In this document: piece after piece, positions 24,398 through 33,067 of the stretch
How positions within the stretch are numbered: position 1 is the first letter of the stretch
Layout of the letters: each line of letters starts with the position of its first letter
DNA from: an uncultured Mediterraneibacter sp.
Lineage (GTDB): Bacteria > Bacillota > Clostridia > Lachnospirales > Lachnospiraceae
DNA: 54,667 bases
Reading direction: 5' to 3'
Assembly: GCA_934418295.1 (NCBI GenBank)
Contig: CAKRWZ010000004.1
Location: forward strand, 1-54,667
Notes under the pieces: generated by a model
What the model was told of the DNA's origin: nothing
Databases searched by the model: none
What the model saw: the letters and a program-made list of their open reading frames with translations, nothing else
Made by a program: the position numbers and the translations under genes

Positions 24398-25741
24398 TTA
24401 CTGATTTCCCGATCCGGTATCTCCGCCATCCAATGCTGTCTGTGCAGACGTAGCGACATCGGTATTCGGGAACAGCTCGATCACTCTTTCAAAGGTCTTT
24501 TTCGCATTGGCTGTATCTCCGCTTCCGCTGTAAGCCAGTCCCAGATTGTACAACGCATTTCCGTCTCCGTACTTTTCGTCGATCTGGATCACCTGCCCCA
24601 ACGCCTCTATGGCACCTGTATAATTCTGCGCCTGTACTGCAGCCACACCGATATTGTACTGTCGATCTGCCACCACCGTCAAAATATTTCCGGAAAGGGT
24701 ATCGTACAGTTCCTGGGCACTGCTTCCCAGCGCATCCCGGTTTACTTTCAGCAGGATCTCTGCCATGGCTGCACTGCTATAGTTGCCGCTTTGATACTGG
24801 GAATATACCGTCAAAAGATTTTCATAGCTTTCTTTTGTGCTGGACGCCGTCGCCGCAGCTTCTTCTGTCTTTTCGGAATTTCCCCGGTATTCATCCAAGG
24901 CTTTTGTCTGGGCACTGATCTGTGCCTGCTGCTCTTCCAGCTGGACGCTGAATTCTTTGATCTGCTTATTCCATTTTTGTGTATTGCTCTCTATTTTGGC
25001 AGGCAGGATCAAAAACCATACCACGGCCGCCCCTGCCAGCAATCCCACAAACAGGTTGATCATTCCGATGCGGATGGCCGCTCCCTTCAGAGAGGCCGAT
25101 GCCGGCTGGATGATCGTTTCATTTCCCAATTTATAGGATACGGAATCCGACGCTTTCTGTTTGATTTCTTTGTCTTTACTTTTGCTTCTGTGCTTTCGAC
25201 TCTGGGTAATCTCATGGAGATACCGCAGAGTCATCTCGTTGGTCGTATCCAGCTTTCTTGCTGTTTTCAACGCCTGGTTTGCCTTCGCATACTGCTCTGT
25301 GTGCAGGTACAAAAGAGCCAGCAGTTGATACGCTTTCAAAAAAGTCGGATGCGACGTCACCACTTTTTTCAACTGGATGATCGCCAGGTCTTCCCCACCC
25401 TGTTCACAGTAAACCAGACATTGGTTAAACTTCTTTACCGCCTGGTTGACCGTTTCCAGCTCGCTCTGGGCACCCAGTATCTTGTTGATAAAATATCCGG
25501 CCAAGTTCTCCTTGGGTTTCAGATTTTTACTGAGGATCCATTCCACCAAGGCTTCTGCCACTTCTCCTCTTCCGTAATAAACCAGACCGAGAAGATTTCT
25601 GGCGTCGATATTTTCCCGATTGTACTGAAGGCTCTTCCTCAGGGAAGTGATTGCCCCGGACATGTCCCGGATTTTCGCCTTCCCCAGTCCGTCGTTATAC
25701 CAGTAGTTGGACTGATATACCAGCTTTTCTGTATAATTCAT
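24398..25741 (-). CDS. Membrane-anchored tetratricopeptide repeat protein
   Basis: 447-aa protein. The cytosolic N-terminal part has TPR-like helices (about 10-175), for example DMSGAITSLRKSLQYNRENIDARNLLGLVYYGRGEVAEAL and AYQLLALLYLHTEQYAKANQALKTA. A single membrane helix follows at about 225-245, then a coiled-coil segment (about 250-290, LEEQQAQISAQTKALDEY), and an extracytoplasmic second TPR group ending NALYNLGLAYSGSGDTANAKKTFERVIELFPNT. The architecture suggests a scaffold that senses or assembles envelope components; no enzymatic domain is seen. The ATG at 25741 has GGAG eight bases upstream. It follows a 45-aa gene by 27 bp. Confidence 0.85.
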   Translation of the reverse strand: MNYTEKLVYQSNYWYNDGLGKAKIRDMSGAITSLRKSLQYNRENIDARNLLGLVYYGRGEVAEALVEWILSKNLKPKENLAGYFINKILGAQSELETVNQAVKKFNQCLVYCEQGGEDLAIIQLKKVVTSHPTFLKAYQLLALLYLHTEQYAKANQALKTARKLDTTNEMTLRYLHEITQSRKHRSKSKDKEIKQKASDSVSYKLGNETIIQPASASLKGAAIRIGMINLFVGLLAGAAVVWFLILPAKIESNTQKWNKQIKEFSVQLEEQQAQISAQTKALDEYRGNSEKTEEAAATASSTKESYENLLTVYSQYQSGNYSSAAMAEILLKVNRDALGSSAQELYDTLSGNILTVVADRQYNIGVAAVQAQNYTGAIEALGQVIQIDEKYGDGNALYNLGLAYSGSGDTANAKKTFERVIELFPNTDVATSAQTALDGGDTGSGNQ

Positions 25742-25768
25742 ATATTCTTCTCCATTCAATCCGAAGCT

Positions 25769-25906
25769 TTACTTTCCGGTCTGATCGATCACTTCTCGCA
25801 AAAGATCCGTCATGTCTGACAGATCGTCCTGATAAACCGCGCCTTCTACATCTTCCACTTCCAGGCTTGGCTTAAATTTCTTCAATTCCTCTTCGTAATC
25901 CAACAT
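25769..25906 (-). CDS. 45-aa acidic small protein upstream of the TPR gene
   Basis: Short open frame starting MLDYEEELKKFKPSLEVEDV and ending DLLREVIDQTGK, with no membrane segment and a strong acidic bias. The ATG at 25906 has GAGGAG eight bases upstream, and it lies 27 bp before the TPR gene on the same strand. The good ribosome binding site and operon position make it likely real. I do not recognise a family. Confidence 0.65.
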   Translation of the reverse strand: MLDYEEELKKFKPSLEVEDVEGAVYQDDLSDMTDLLREVIDQTGK

Positions 25907-25985
25907 AACGTTTGCTCCTCTCCTGAGTTTTGCCCCTCTGTCATGCTCTCTTTATCATAACTGCCCATTTTCCAAAATGCAACTG

Positions 25986-26021
25986 ACAGGACGGCGGTTT
26001 CTGAAAAACCGTCCGCCCTGT
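25986..26021 (-). terminator. Possible terminator hairpin after the LtaS-like gene
   Basis: ACAGGACGGCGGTTT at 25986-26000 can pair with the sequence up to 26021 through a long, slightly imperfect GC-rich stem. The T-tract on the minus strand is poor, so efficiency is doubtful. Confidence 0.45.
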
Positions 26022-26049
26022 TTCCCTCTGCTTCTCTCTTTTTTTACAT

Positions 26050-28281
26050 TTATTGACCGGATTCTTCTGCATTCTGCTCCGAATCCTGGTTTTCACCGGC
26101 CGCCTGCTCTTCCTTCCATTTTTCCCATTGGGCTTTTTCCATCAATTTTCCGCCCTGATAGACATAGGTTTCCGACGTCCGGAAGATCGTGTCGCTGGAT
26201 CCTACCTGACTGACCTCCAACAGATCTCCGTCTTGCAAAGTCACATCCTTTAGATCGATCCTCGTGTTATTCAAAAATGAGCCGTCCTGCTTCTCTCCGT
26301 TGATATAAACTTTACTGCTCTTCGTAAAGTTTTCGCCGTAAAGGCTCAGCGTTCCGTCCAGCTGCGTCACAAGATCCGTGACCGTCACGTCTTTCACGCC
26401 CATTACCATATGGCCTTCTGTGATCGGCGCCCCGTTTTTCTCATAGACATACTGCTTGCCATACAAAATATCGTACTGCAGCAATTCCAGATCTGCCAGG
26501 TAATCCTTGGTCTTTCTTCTCTGCTGGTGATAGTTAAACACGGTTCCGGAATGGATATCCAGCCGTTCAAACACATCCGCCATGATCTGATAAGCCGCAA
26601 TGTTGGAATCCTTTTTCTCCAGCCCGATATTGTCCCAGATCACATAATTGGTATTGTAAAGATAGCGGCTCTTCATATCTTTTGCTTCCAGCCCCATCGT
26701 CGGTAAATGATCCCCGTAGAATACGACTACCGTCGGCTCACCTCTTTCTTCGATCTTTTTGATCAGGTTCCCGGCGAACTCATCCATGGCATGTACCTGA
26801 TTGACGTAGTATTCCCAGGCGTTCCGTTTTCCTTCATCCTCTACGCCGCCCACGATGATCTCCGGATTGTCTATCACTTTCTCTTCCGGATAATTTCCGT
26901 GGCCCTGCACGCTGATGGTAAACACGAAATCCTGTCCCTCCGTCGTATCCATGGAATCCATGATATGGGAAACGAGCACGTCATCCGTCGCCCATCCGTT
27001 GGGAGTCATCTGCAGAATGTTCATAAATTCCTTGCTGGTATAATGGTCAAATCCCATGTTGTTGAACACTTTTGCCCGACTGTAAAAATTACCGCCGTTG
27101 TTGTGCAGTGCCTCTGTTCCATAGCCAAGAGCTGACAGCGCCGTCGCGGCACTCTCGCAGACTTTATCTTTTACGTAAGTTTTATACGGATATTCGCCCG
27201 GTCCGAAAAAGCGCATGCTCATACCCGTGAGCACTTCAAATTCTGTGTTGGCGGTTCCCGCTCCTACAGACGGCACTTTAAAGTAACCGGAAGAATAATT
27301 TTTATACATGCTCCGCAGATTCGGGATCGGATCGGAGGAGAATGTCAAAAACTCTACCTCTGTAGGATCCACCATGGACTCCAGCTGTACAAACAGAATG
27401 TTCGGCAGATCCTGTTCCGACCGCCCGGTCTCATTGGTATTCAACGCACCATTTTCCCCGATCTCGTTCATCACTTCCTCGCTGTAACCGGAGGGCTCGC
27501 TGATTCCCGTGTTAAACACACTGGCCGTAAAGCAGTATGGAAATCCGTAGTCCTGGTAGGCAAAGGCAACGTTTCCGAAATAATTGGAAACGACTCGGTA
27601 TTCCACCGCCAGATTGGTCAAAAGGACACACGCTCCAAACGAAGCAATGATTCCTGCAAGGGCCGGGATCCAATGGATCTTTCCGGTATACTGCCCGCCT
27701 CTTCGCCACATGGAGATGACCCACATCACGACTGCCACGATTCCTATAGCCAAGAGAATCAGCTCAAAACTGCTGAAATATTTGTTGATCAAAGACAAAC
27801 CATCCGACAGGACTTTCAAATCCTGTGCATTGAAAGGCGTTACCCTTTTCAATAAAGTGTAGCCGTTGATCACGCCCAGCGTCAGCCAAAATACACTGAG
27901 CAGGATCCGGACGAACACGCGCCTCCGGAACAGGTACACGATGGAAAAGGTGGATGCTATCAAAAATGCATTAAACAAAAACACCTTCGGTGAACCCGTC
28001 ATATACTTCCAGCCTTCCGCGAAGGAATGTCTGGAGATCACTTCCATAAAAAAGTTCAGCACACACGCCAGCAGATACTGCAGCGGCACGGAAAACTGGT
28101 TCATCCGTTTGTAGAGCGGCTGCATCTTTTTTGAAAATCTGCTGTTTTTTCTGGCTTCCAGTATTTCTTCCCTGCGGGCTTTTTTCGCCCGTCTCCATTC
28201 TTTTATATCTTCCTTTTTCAGATTTTTCAGTTTTGCGAAGGATCCTTTCAGATCCGGCTTCTTAAAATGAAATTTCTTCAT
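26050..28281 (-). CDS. LTA synthase family sulfatase-fold membrane enzyme with TIG-like tail
   Basis: 743-aa protein. A basic cytosolic N-terminus precedes about five membrane helices (about 65-240). The extracellular alkaline-phosphatase/sulfatase-fold domain follows (about 270-610), with LFVQLESMVDPTEV, the nucleophile Thr in GAGTANTEFEVLTGM (near 340), LHNNGGNFYSRAKVFNNMGFD, and FYGDHLPTMG near 545. This is the LtaS/phosphoglycerol-transferase family that builds glycerol-phosphate polymers on the surface. After the catalytic domain is an extra beta-rich module, LYGENFTKSSKVYINGEKQ (about 650-670), resembling an IPT/TIG fold, then an acidic Gln-rich tail. It could add glycerol-phosphate or another phospho-alcohol; the exact product is not clear. 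Confidence 0.85.
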   Translation of the reverse strand: MKKFHFKKPDLKGSFAKLKNLKKEDIKEWRRAKKARREEILEARKNSRFSKKMQPLYKRMNQFSVPLQYLLACVLNFFMEVISRHSFAEGWKYMTGSPKVFLFNAFLIASTFSIVYLFRRRVFVRILLSVFWLTLGVINGYTLLKRVTPFNAQDLKVLSDGLSLINKYFSSFELILLAIGIVAVVMWVISMWRRGGQYTGKIHWIPALAGIIASFGACVLLTNLAVEYRVVSNYFGNVAFAYQDYGFPYCFTASVFNTGISEPSGYSEEVMNEIGENGALNTNETGRSEQDLPNILFVQLESMVDPTEVEFLTFSSDPIPNLRSMYKNYSSGYFKVPSVGAGTANTEFEVLTGMSMRFFGPGEYPYKTYVKDKVCESAATALSALGYGTEALHNNGGNFYSRAKVFNNMGFDHYTSKEFMNILQMTPNGWATDDVLVSHIMDSMDTTEGQDFVFTISVQGHGNYPEEKVIDNPEIIVGGVEDEGKRNAWEYYVNQVHAMDEFAGNLIKKIEERGEPTVVVFYGDHLPTMGLEAKDMKSRYLYNTNYVIWDNIGLEKKDSNIAAYQIMADVFERLDIHSGTVFNYHQQRRKTKDYLADLELLQYDILYGKQYVYEKNGAPITEGHMVMGVKDVTVTDLVTQLDGTLSLYGENFTKSSKVYINGEKQDGSFLNNTRIDLKDVTLQDGDLLEVSQVGSSDTIFRTSETYVYQGGKLMEKAQWEKWKEEQAAGENQDSEQNAEESGQ

Positions 28282-28284
28282 AAT

Positions 28285-30933
28285 TTATTTCTCCAGGGCC
28301 TTTATTCTTTCTTCTACCTGTCCCAGCATCTGGGTATATTTTTCCAGTTTTTCTTTTTCTTCCTGCACTTTTTTCTCCGGTGCTTTACTCAAAAACTTCT
28401 CGTTTGACAGCATGCCTTTGGCGCGGGCAATCTCTTTGGTCAAGCGTTCTTTTTCTTTTGAAAGGCGCTCTTTCTCCTGTTCAAAATCTACCAGGTCTTC
28501 CAACGGCAGATATACAGAAGCTCCGGATACCACTACGGATACCGCATCGTCTGCCACGTCTTTCTTTTCACTTTCCAAAAGGATCTCTTTCGCCAGCATC
28601 AGCGGTTTTACCGATTCTGCCAGTGCCTGTACACCGGTCAGCAGTTCTGTATCTTCACTGACGATCACAACCTTTGTCTTCCGGTTGTTCGGCACATTCA
28701 TCTCTGTGCGGATATTTCGGATACCGCGGGTGATCTCTTTTACATGCTCCAGCAGCTCTTCTGCCTTTGGATCATTCCATTTTTCCTGATATACCGGCCA
28801 GGAAGACATCATCAGAGACTCTTCTTCCGGTACCAGTGCACTGTAGATTTCCTCTGTGATAAACGGCATAAACGGATGCAGAAGCTTCAATGCCTGTCCC
28901 AAAACGGTTTTCAGCGTCCAAAGTGCACATTTCGCCTGCTCCGGCTCTTCCTCTGCATGATAGATCCTGTATTTTGCAAGCTCTACATACCAATCGCAAA
29001 ATTCATCCCATACAAAATCATGTACTTTCTGAACGGCAATTCCCAGCTCATACTTGTCCATATTTTCTGTCACTTCTTTGGCCAGGCTGTTGACTCTGGA
29101 GAGAATCCAGCGGTCTGTAGCCTGAAACAGAGATGCATCCGGCTCTTCCAGCACATTTTCTTCCATATTCATCAAAATGAAACGAGACGCATTCCAAACC
29201 TTATTGGCAAAGTTGCGGCTTGCTTCTACTCGCTCATCGTAATAACGCATATCATTTCCCGGCGCATTTCCGGTAACCAGCGTCAGGCGCAGTGCATCTG
29301 CGCCGTACTGATCGATAACCTCCAGCGGATCGATTCCGTTTCCAAGGGATTTGCTCATCTTCCGTCCCTGGGAATCCCGTACCAGACCGTGTATCAGTAC
29401 CGTGTGGAACGGCGCTTTTCCGGTATGTGCATATCCGGAGAATACCATACGGATTACCCAGAAAAAGATGATGTCGTATCCGGTAACCAGCACGTCTGTC
29501 GGATAGAAATAATCCAGATCTTCGGTTTTTTCCGGCCATCCCAGTGTAGAGAACGGCCACAGGGCAGAGCTGAACCAGGTATCCAGCGTATCCTCGTCCT
29601 GTGTGAAATGGGTACAGCCGCAATGCGGACACTGCTTTGGCATCTCACGGGCAACCACAAATTCTCCACAGTCATCGCAGTAATAAGCCGGGATTCTGTG
29701 TCCCCACCAGATCTGTCTGGAAATACACCAGTCTTTGATGTTTTCCAGCCAATGCAAATAGATCTTGTCAAAACGCTCCGGCACAAATTTCAATTCCCCG
29801 GTCTTCAGTGCATTGATGGCCGGTTTTGCCAATTCTTCCATTTTTACGAACCACTGCTGTTTAATCAACGGCTCCACCGTTGTATGGCAGCGGTCGTGGG
29901 TTCCCACACTGTGGTCATGGGGCACTACTTTTACCAGATAACCCTGCTCTTCCAGATCTTTTACGATGGCTTTTCTCGCCTCGTAGCGATCCATTCCCGC
30001 ATATTTGCCGCCTTTTTCATTGATGGTGGCATCATCATTCATAATATTGATCTCTTCCAGGTTATGGCGCTTTCCGACCTCAAAATCGTTTGGGTCATGG
30101 GCCGGTGTAATCTTAACCGCACCGGTTCCGAAATCCTTGTCTACATACTCATCCGCAACGATCGGGATTTCTTTGTTTACCAATGGCAAGATCACCATTT
30201 TCCCTACCAGGTCTTTGTATCGTTCATCCTCCGGATGTACGGCAATGGCCGTATCTCCCAGCATGGTCTCCGGACGGGTGGTCGCGATCTCCAGGAACTG
30301 ATCCGTGCCCTTGATCGGATATTTGATGTGCCAGAAAAATCCGTTCTGATCTTCATGCTCTACTTCTGCATCTGACAGAGATGTCTTGCAGTGCGGGCAC
30401 CAGTTGATGATCCTGGAGCCTTTATAGATATAGCCTTTTTCATAAAGGCTGATAAATACTTCTTCTACTGCCTTGGAGCAGCCTTCATCCATGGTAAAGC
30501 GCTCTCTGTCCCAGTCACAGGAAACGCCCAGCAGCTCCAGCTGCTTTTCAATGGTTCCGGCATACTCGTCTTTCCATTCCCAGGCACGTTTCAGGAAGCC
30601 TTCCCGACCCAGTTCTTTTTTGTCAATGCCTTCTGACTTCAGCTGATTGGTCACCTTTACTTCCGTGGAGATGGCCGCATGGTCTGTTCCCGGGATCCAC
30701 AGTGCATTGTAGCCCTGCATTCTTTTATAGCGGATCAGAATATCCTGCAGTGTATTATCCACTGCATGTCCCATATGCAGCTTTCCGGTAATATTCGGAG
30801 GCGGCATTACGATCGTAAACGGCTTTTTGCTCCGATCCGGTTCCGGATGAAAATATTTTTTATCACACCATCTCTTATACAGCTTTGGTTCAATCTCTTT
30901 TGGGCTGTATGTTTTTTCCAACTGTTTGCTCAT
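28285..30933 (-). CDS. valS: Valyl-tRNA synthetase
   Basis: 882-aa class I aminoacyl-tRNA synthetase charging tRNA-Val. The HIGH-type motif is in PPPNITGKLHMGHA (about 43-56) and KMSKSLGNGIDP near 522. There is an editing domain between them, zinc-type Cys pairs (CPHC and CDDC), and a C-terminal coiled-coil arm rich in Lys and Glu (about 810-880). Length is normal for bacterial ValRS. Expression is controlled by a T-box leader just upstream. It lies only 3 bp before the LtaS-like gene, so the two may be cotranscribed. Confidence 0.97.
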   Translation of the reverse strand: MSKQLEKTYSPKEIEPKLYKRWCDKKYFHPEPDRSKKPFTIVMPPPNITGKLHMGHAVDNTLQDILIRYKRMQGYNALWIPGTDHAAISTEVKVTNQLKSEGIDKKELGREGFLKRAWEWKDEYAGTIEKQLELLGVSCDWDRERFTMDEGCSKAVEEVFISLYEKGYIYKGSRIINWCPHCKTSLSDAEVEHEDQNGFFWHIKYPIKGTDQFLEIATTRPETMLGDTAIAVHPEDERYKDLVGKMVILPLVNKEIPIVADEYVDKDFGTGAVKITPAHDPNDFEVGKRHNLEEINIMNDDATINEKGGKYAGMDRYEARKAIVKDLEEQGYLVKVVPHDHSVGTHDRCHTTVEPLIKQQWFVKMEELAKPAINALKTGELKFVPERFDKIYLHWLENIKDWCISRQIWWGHRIPAYYCDDCGEFVVAREMPKQCPHCGCTHFTQDEDTLDTWFSSALWPFSTLGWPEKTEDLDYFYPTDVLVTGYDIIFFWVIRMVFSGYAHTGKAPFHTVLIHGLVRDSQGRKMSKSLGNGIDPLEVIDQYGADALRLTLVTGNAPGNDMRYYDERVEASRNFANKVWNASRFILMNMEENVLEEPDASLFQATDRWILSRVNSLAKEVTENMDKYELGIAVQKVHDFVWDEFCDWYVELAKYRIYHAEEEPEQAKCALWTLKTVLGQALKLLHPFMPFITEEIYSALVPEEESLMMSSWPVYQEKWNDPKAEELLEHVKEITRGIRNIRTEMNVPNNRKTKVVIVSEDTELLTGVQALAESVKPLMLAKEILLESEKKDVADDAVSVVVSGASVYLPLEDLVDFEQEKERLSKEKERLTKEIARAKGMLSNEKFLSKAPEKKVQEEKEKLEKYTQMLGQVEERIKALEK

Positions 30934-31022
30934 AATAACCTCCTGCTTTTCTACGCTTAAAAATCACCGGAAGTACCGGACGGCACATTCCGGACTCGGA
31001 CTTTGACCCGTCACCATACAAA

Positions 31023-31260
31023 CAAACGCCCTTTACATGCTGTCTGTAAAGGGCGAAATCTCCGCGGTACCACCTTCGTTTTTCTCTTAAATGTTGGTAA
31101 CGGGAACATCCCGGGACTTCTTACTGATCTTTTCCTTTTCAGAAATCCGGCTCAAAAGCTACCTTCTGCAGCTTCCTTCTGAAACCGCCTTCCAGCCACG
31201 GGCGATCCTCTCTGTCAGCGTTTGCTGCATACTCCTCTTTTTCTCAGCTTTTCTTTCGAA
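31023..31260 (-). promoter_or_regulatory. T-box riboswitch leader of valS
   Basis: The minus strand carries the conserved T-box AGGTGGTACCGCGG at 31062-31075. This is followed by a terminator stem (31027-31036 against 31046-31055) and a TTTGTTTG tail. Further upstream lies a structured stem I region with a candidate specifier GTA (31160-31162) fitting valine. Uncharged tRNA-Val would stabilise the antiterminator and switch valS on. The T-box itself is certain; the exact specifier and 5' limit are inferred. Confidence 0.92.
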
Positions 31261-31302
31261 GTAGTAATTTGATTACAAAATATTTTGAAATAATTCTTTT
31301 TC

Positions 31303-31331
31303 ATTATATCGGCCGCCCCCTTATTTGTAAA
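31303..31331 (-). promoter_or_regulatory. Sigma-A-type promoter of valS
   Basis: On the minus strand TTTACA (31331-31326) and TATAAT (31308-31303) are 17 bp apart, placing transcription start just ahead of the T-box leader. Confidence 0.75.
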
Positions 31332-31366
31332 GGTTTTTACAGAATATTCACAAAGTCTTTCGAAAA

Positions 31367-31419
31367 AATACCCGGCTTTCCCCACCATCTGTAAAAGACG
31401 GTCGGGAAAACCGGGTATT
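31367..31419 (-). terminator. Terminator of the eut operon
   Basis: A long near-perfect stem (31367-31382 against 31404-31419) with a 21-nt loop is followed by a T-run on the minus strand, 12 bp after the DUF2284 stop codon. It marks the 3' end of the eut transcription unit. Confidence 0.85.
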
Positions 31420-31430
31420 ATATTTTTCTT

Positions 31431-31988
31431 TTATTGACGTGTGAACATCGCCGCAACAGCTACATCATATTCCGGCAAGCCTCCGTCTTTACTCCAGATA
31501 AGCTCCATATCCAGCTGTTCTTTCATCATGGCTCCGCAGTCAAAGCCAAATGCAGCTATCGAATATCTTCTCATTTCCGGGTAACGGCATCCTTTGCCTT
31601 CCGATCGCGTACATTCTTTGCACAATCCGCATCTTCCTGCACCGATACATTTTCCTTCCGGGAGCACTTTTTCCAGCTCCAGAAGTGTCAGCAACAGATT
31701 CCGTTTGATCTTCTCATAAGAATGATCCCGAATTTCCTGCACTTTTTCCGGGGTTGTCCCCTGGCTGCGAAGTGCATCTGAGTAGCTTACTTTTACTCCG
31801 ACAAGGAAGGCCGTATTCTGCTCCTTCATGTATTCCTCCACAGAAGGCACACCCGGAGGGCAGGACCACATTGTCCCGTAAAATGGGCATTGTTTACAGG
31901 CTTCTGCAAACACGTCTGCTTTTACATATCTGTCAAACAGTTCCTCTTTAGGAACCTGTTTGACAAATACTTTTACAGAATACTCCAT
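31431..31988 (-). CDS. DUF2284 cysteine-rich metal-binding protein, last gene of the eut operon
   Basis: 185-aa cytosolic protein with many cysteines in DUF2284-type spacing: ACKQCPFYGTMWSCPPGVP (about 30-48) and CIGAGRCGLCKECTRSEGKGCRYP (about 114-137), the latter suited to Fe-S or other metal binding, then AFGFDCGAMM. The function of the family is not known. It lies 41 bp after eutQ, before the operon terminator, on the same strand, so it is cotranscribed with the microcompartment genes. A role in redox or cobalamin handling would fit context but is unproven. Confidence 0.8.
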   Translation of the reverse strand: MEYSVKVFVKQVPKEELFDRYVKADVFAEACKQCPFYGTMWSCPPGVPSVEEYMKEQNTAFLVGVKVSYSDALRSQGTTPEKVQEIRDHSYEKIKRNLLLTLLELEKVLPEGKCIGAGRCGLCKECTRSEGKGCRYPEMRRYSIAAFGFDCGAMMKEQLDMELIWSKDGGLPEYDVAVAAMFTRQ

Positions 31989-32029
31989 TCTGCTTCACAT
32001 CCTCCCTGTCAGCCGACAGTCATCGGATC

Positions 32030-32467
32030 TTATTGCCAGTCTGCCGGATATGTTACATAAACATATTTTGTTGTGGACGGAGTCTGGAAATGAATGTGGC
32101 TGTTCTTTGGAATGTAAATGATCTCGCCCTGTTTTGCGGAAAGTACACGGCCGTCGATTTCGATCTCAAGCTCACCTTCCAGTACGATATCATACTCATC
32201 ATAAGTCAGCGTCCACTCAAAGCTTGTGTGATCCAGTTCCATGATTCCGCATCCCATACGAGGAGCTTCCTCCAGTGTAAGAACGTCTTTCAGGGCAACA
32301 CCGTCCTGCTCGAAACGCTCGCATTTTACTGTATCAGTTGCTACTTTGATAATTCCGCTTGGATCTTTGATTTTTACAAAATCTGAGCAGCAGCTTGCTT
32401 TTGCCTGTCCAGCCTCTACAAGTGCCTGTTTTACGATTTCGCGGATCAGATCTTCAGTAAGATTCAT
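32030..32467 (-). CDS. eutQ: EutQ-like cupin
   Basis: 145-aa protein. The N-terminal segment MNLTEDLIREIVKQALVEAG is an amphipathic helix of the encapsulation-peptide type, followed by a linker and a cupin barrel (about 45-145) with CGIMELDHTSFEWTLTYDEYD and GEIIYIPKNSHIHFQTPS. EutQ from Salmonella has been reported to have acetate kinase activity and is needed for ethanolamine growth under anaerobic conditions. I start it at the ATG at 32467, where an AAAGG site lies ten bases upstream; an ATG nine bases earlier is too close to that site. Confidence 0.88.
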   Translation of the reverse strand: MNLTEDLIREIVKQALVEAGQAKASCCSDFVKIKDPSGIIKVATDTVKCERFEQDGVALKDVLTLEEAPRMGCGIMELDHTSFEWTLTYDEYDIVLEGELEIEIDGRVLSAKQGEIIYIPKNSHIHFQTPSTTKYVYVTYPADWQ

Positions 32468-32523
32468 GCTATTCATTCCTTTCTGTCTGCATATTTCATA
32501 ACTGGTTTTCCAGCTATTTTAAA

Positions 32524-33063
32524 TTACAAGAGAGATTCGATTACCTTCGGATCCGGTCTTGGGATTACAACACTGTCTACATACAGCTCTCTGCCGGCGA
32601 TACCTGCTGCTACGGCAGATCTTACTGCACCGACATCACCTGTCAATGTTACAAAACCTTTTCCTCCGATCGCATAACCGATACGAACCTCAATCAGCCG
32701 GATGTTTGCTGCTTTTGCAGCGGTATCGGCTGCCAGAATTGCAGATGCGATGGAATAGAATTCCAGTACGCCTACTGCTTCCGGATGATCAATTGCGTTT
32801 GCTCCGCTGATTGCCGGGATCAACTGCTCATGAATATTCGGAATCAAAAGAGAATCTACCAGGTATTCACCTGCTCTCTCAAGACCTTCCTTCATGGAAG
32901 ATTTAACATCTCCTGTGTCTCCGGCAACAATAACAATATATTTTCCAGGACAAACTGTGGAAGCACGGAGTAAATCTACCTGGGCAATCTTTACCATATA
33001 ATCGCTTGTTTCAATTCCTCGTGAAATACTGGATAACTCCACCATTCCGATTGCTTTTCCCAT
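32524..33063 (-). CDS. Tandem BMC-domain shell protein, PduT-like
   Basis: 179-aa protein with two fused BMC domains (about 1-85 and 90-175), forming a pseudohexameric trimer in the shell. The first domain starts AIGMVELSSISRGIETSDYMVKIAQV and the second has AVGVLEFYSIASAILAADTAAKAANI. A Cys in STVCPGKY (about residue 38) sits where PduT holds its central Fe-S cluster. It directly precedes no other shell gene, but lies 4 bp downstream of the PduS-like flavoprotein gene. The pair fits an electron conduit from cytosol to lumen. Confidence 0.9.
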   Translation of the reverse strand: MGKAIGMVELSSISRGIETSDYMVKIAQVDLLRASTVCPGKYIVIVAGDTGDVKSSMKEGLERAGEYLVDSLLIPNIHEQLIPAISGANAIDHPEAVGVLEFYSIASAILAADTAAKAANIRLIEVRIGYAIGGKGFVTLTGDVGAVRSAVAAGIAGRELYVDSVVIPRPDPKVIESLL

Positions 33064-33067
33064 TTAT

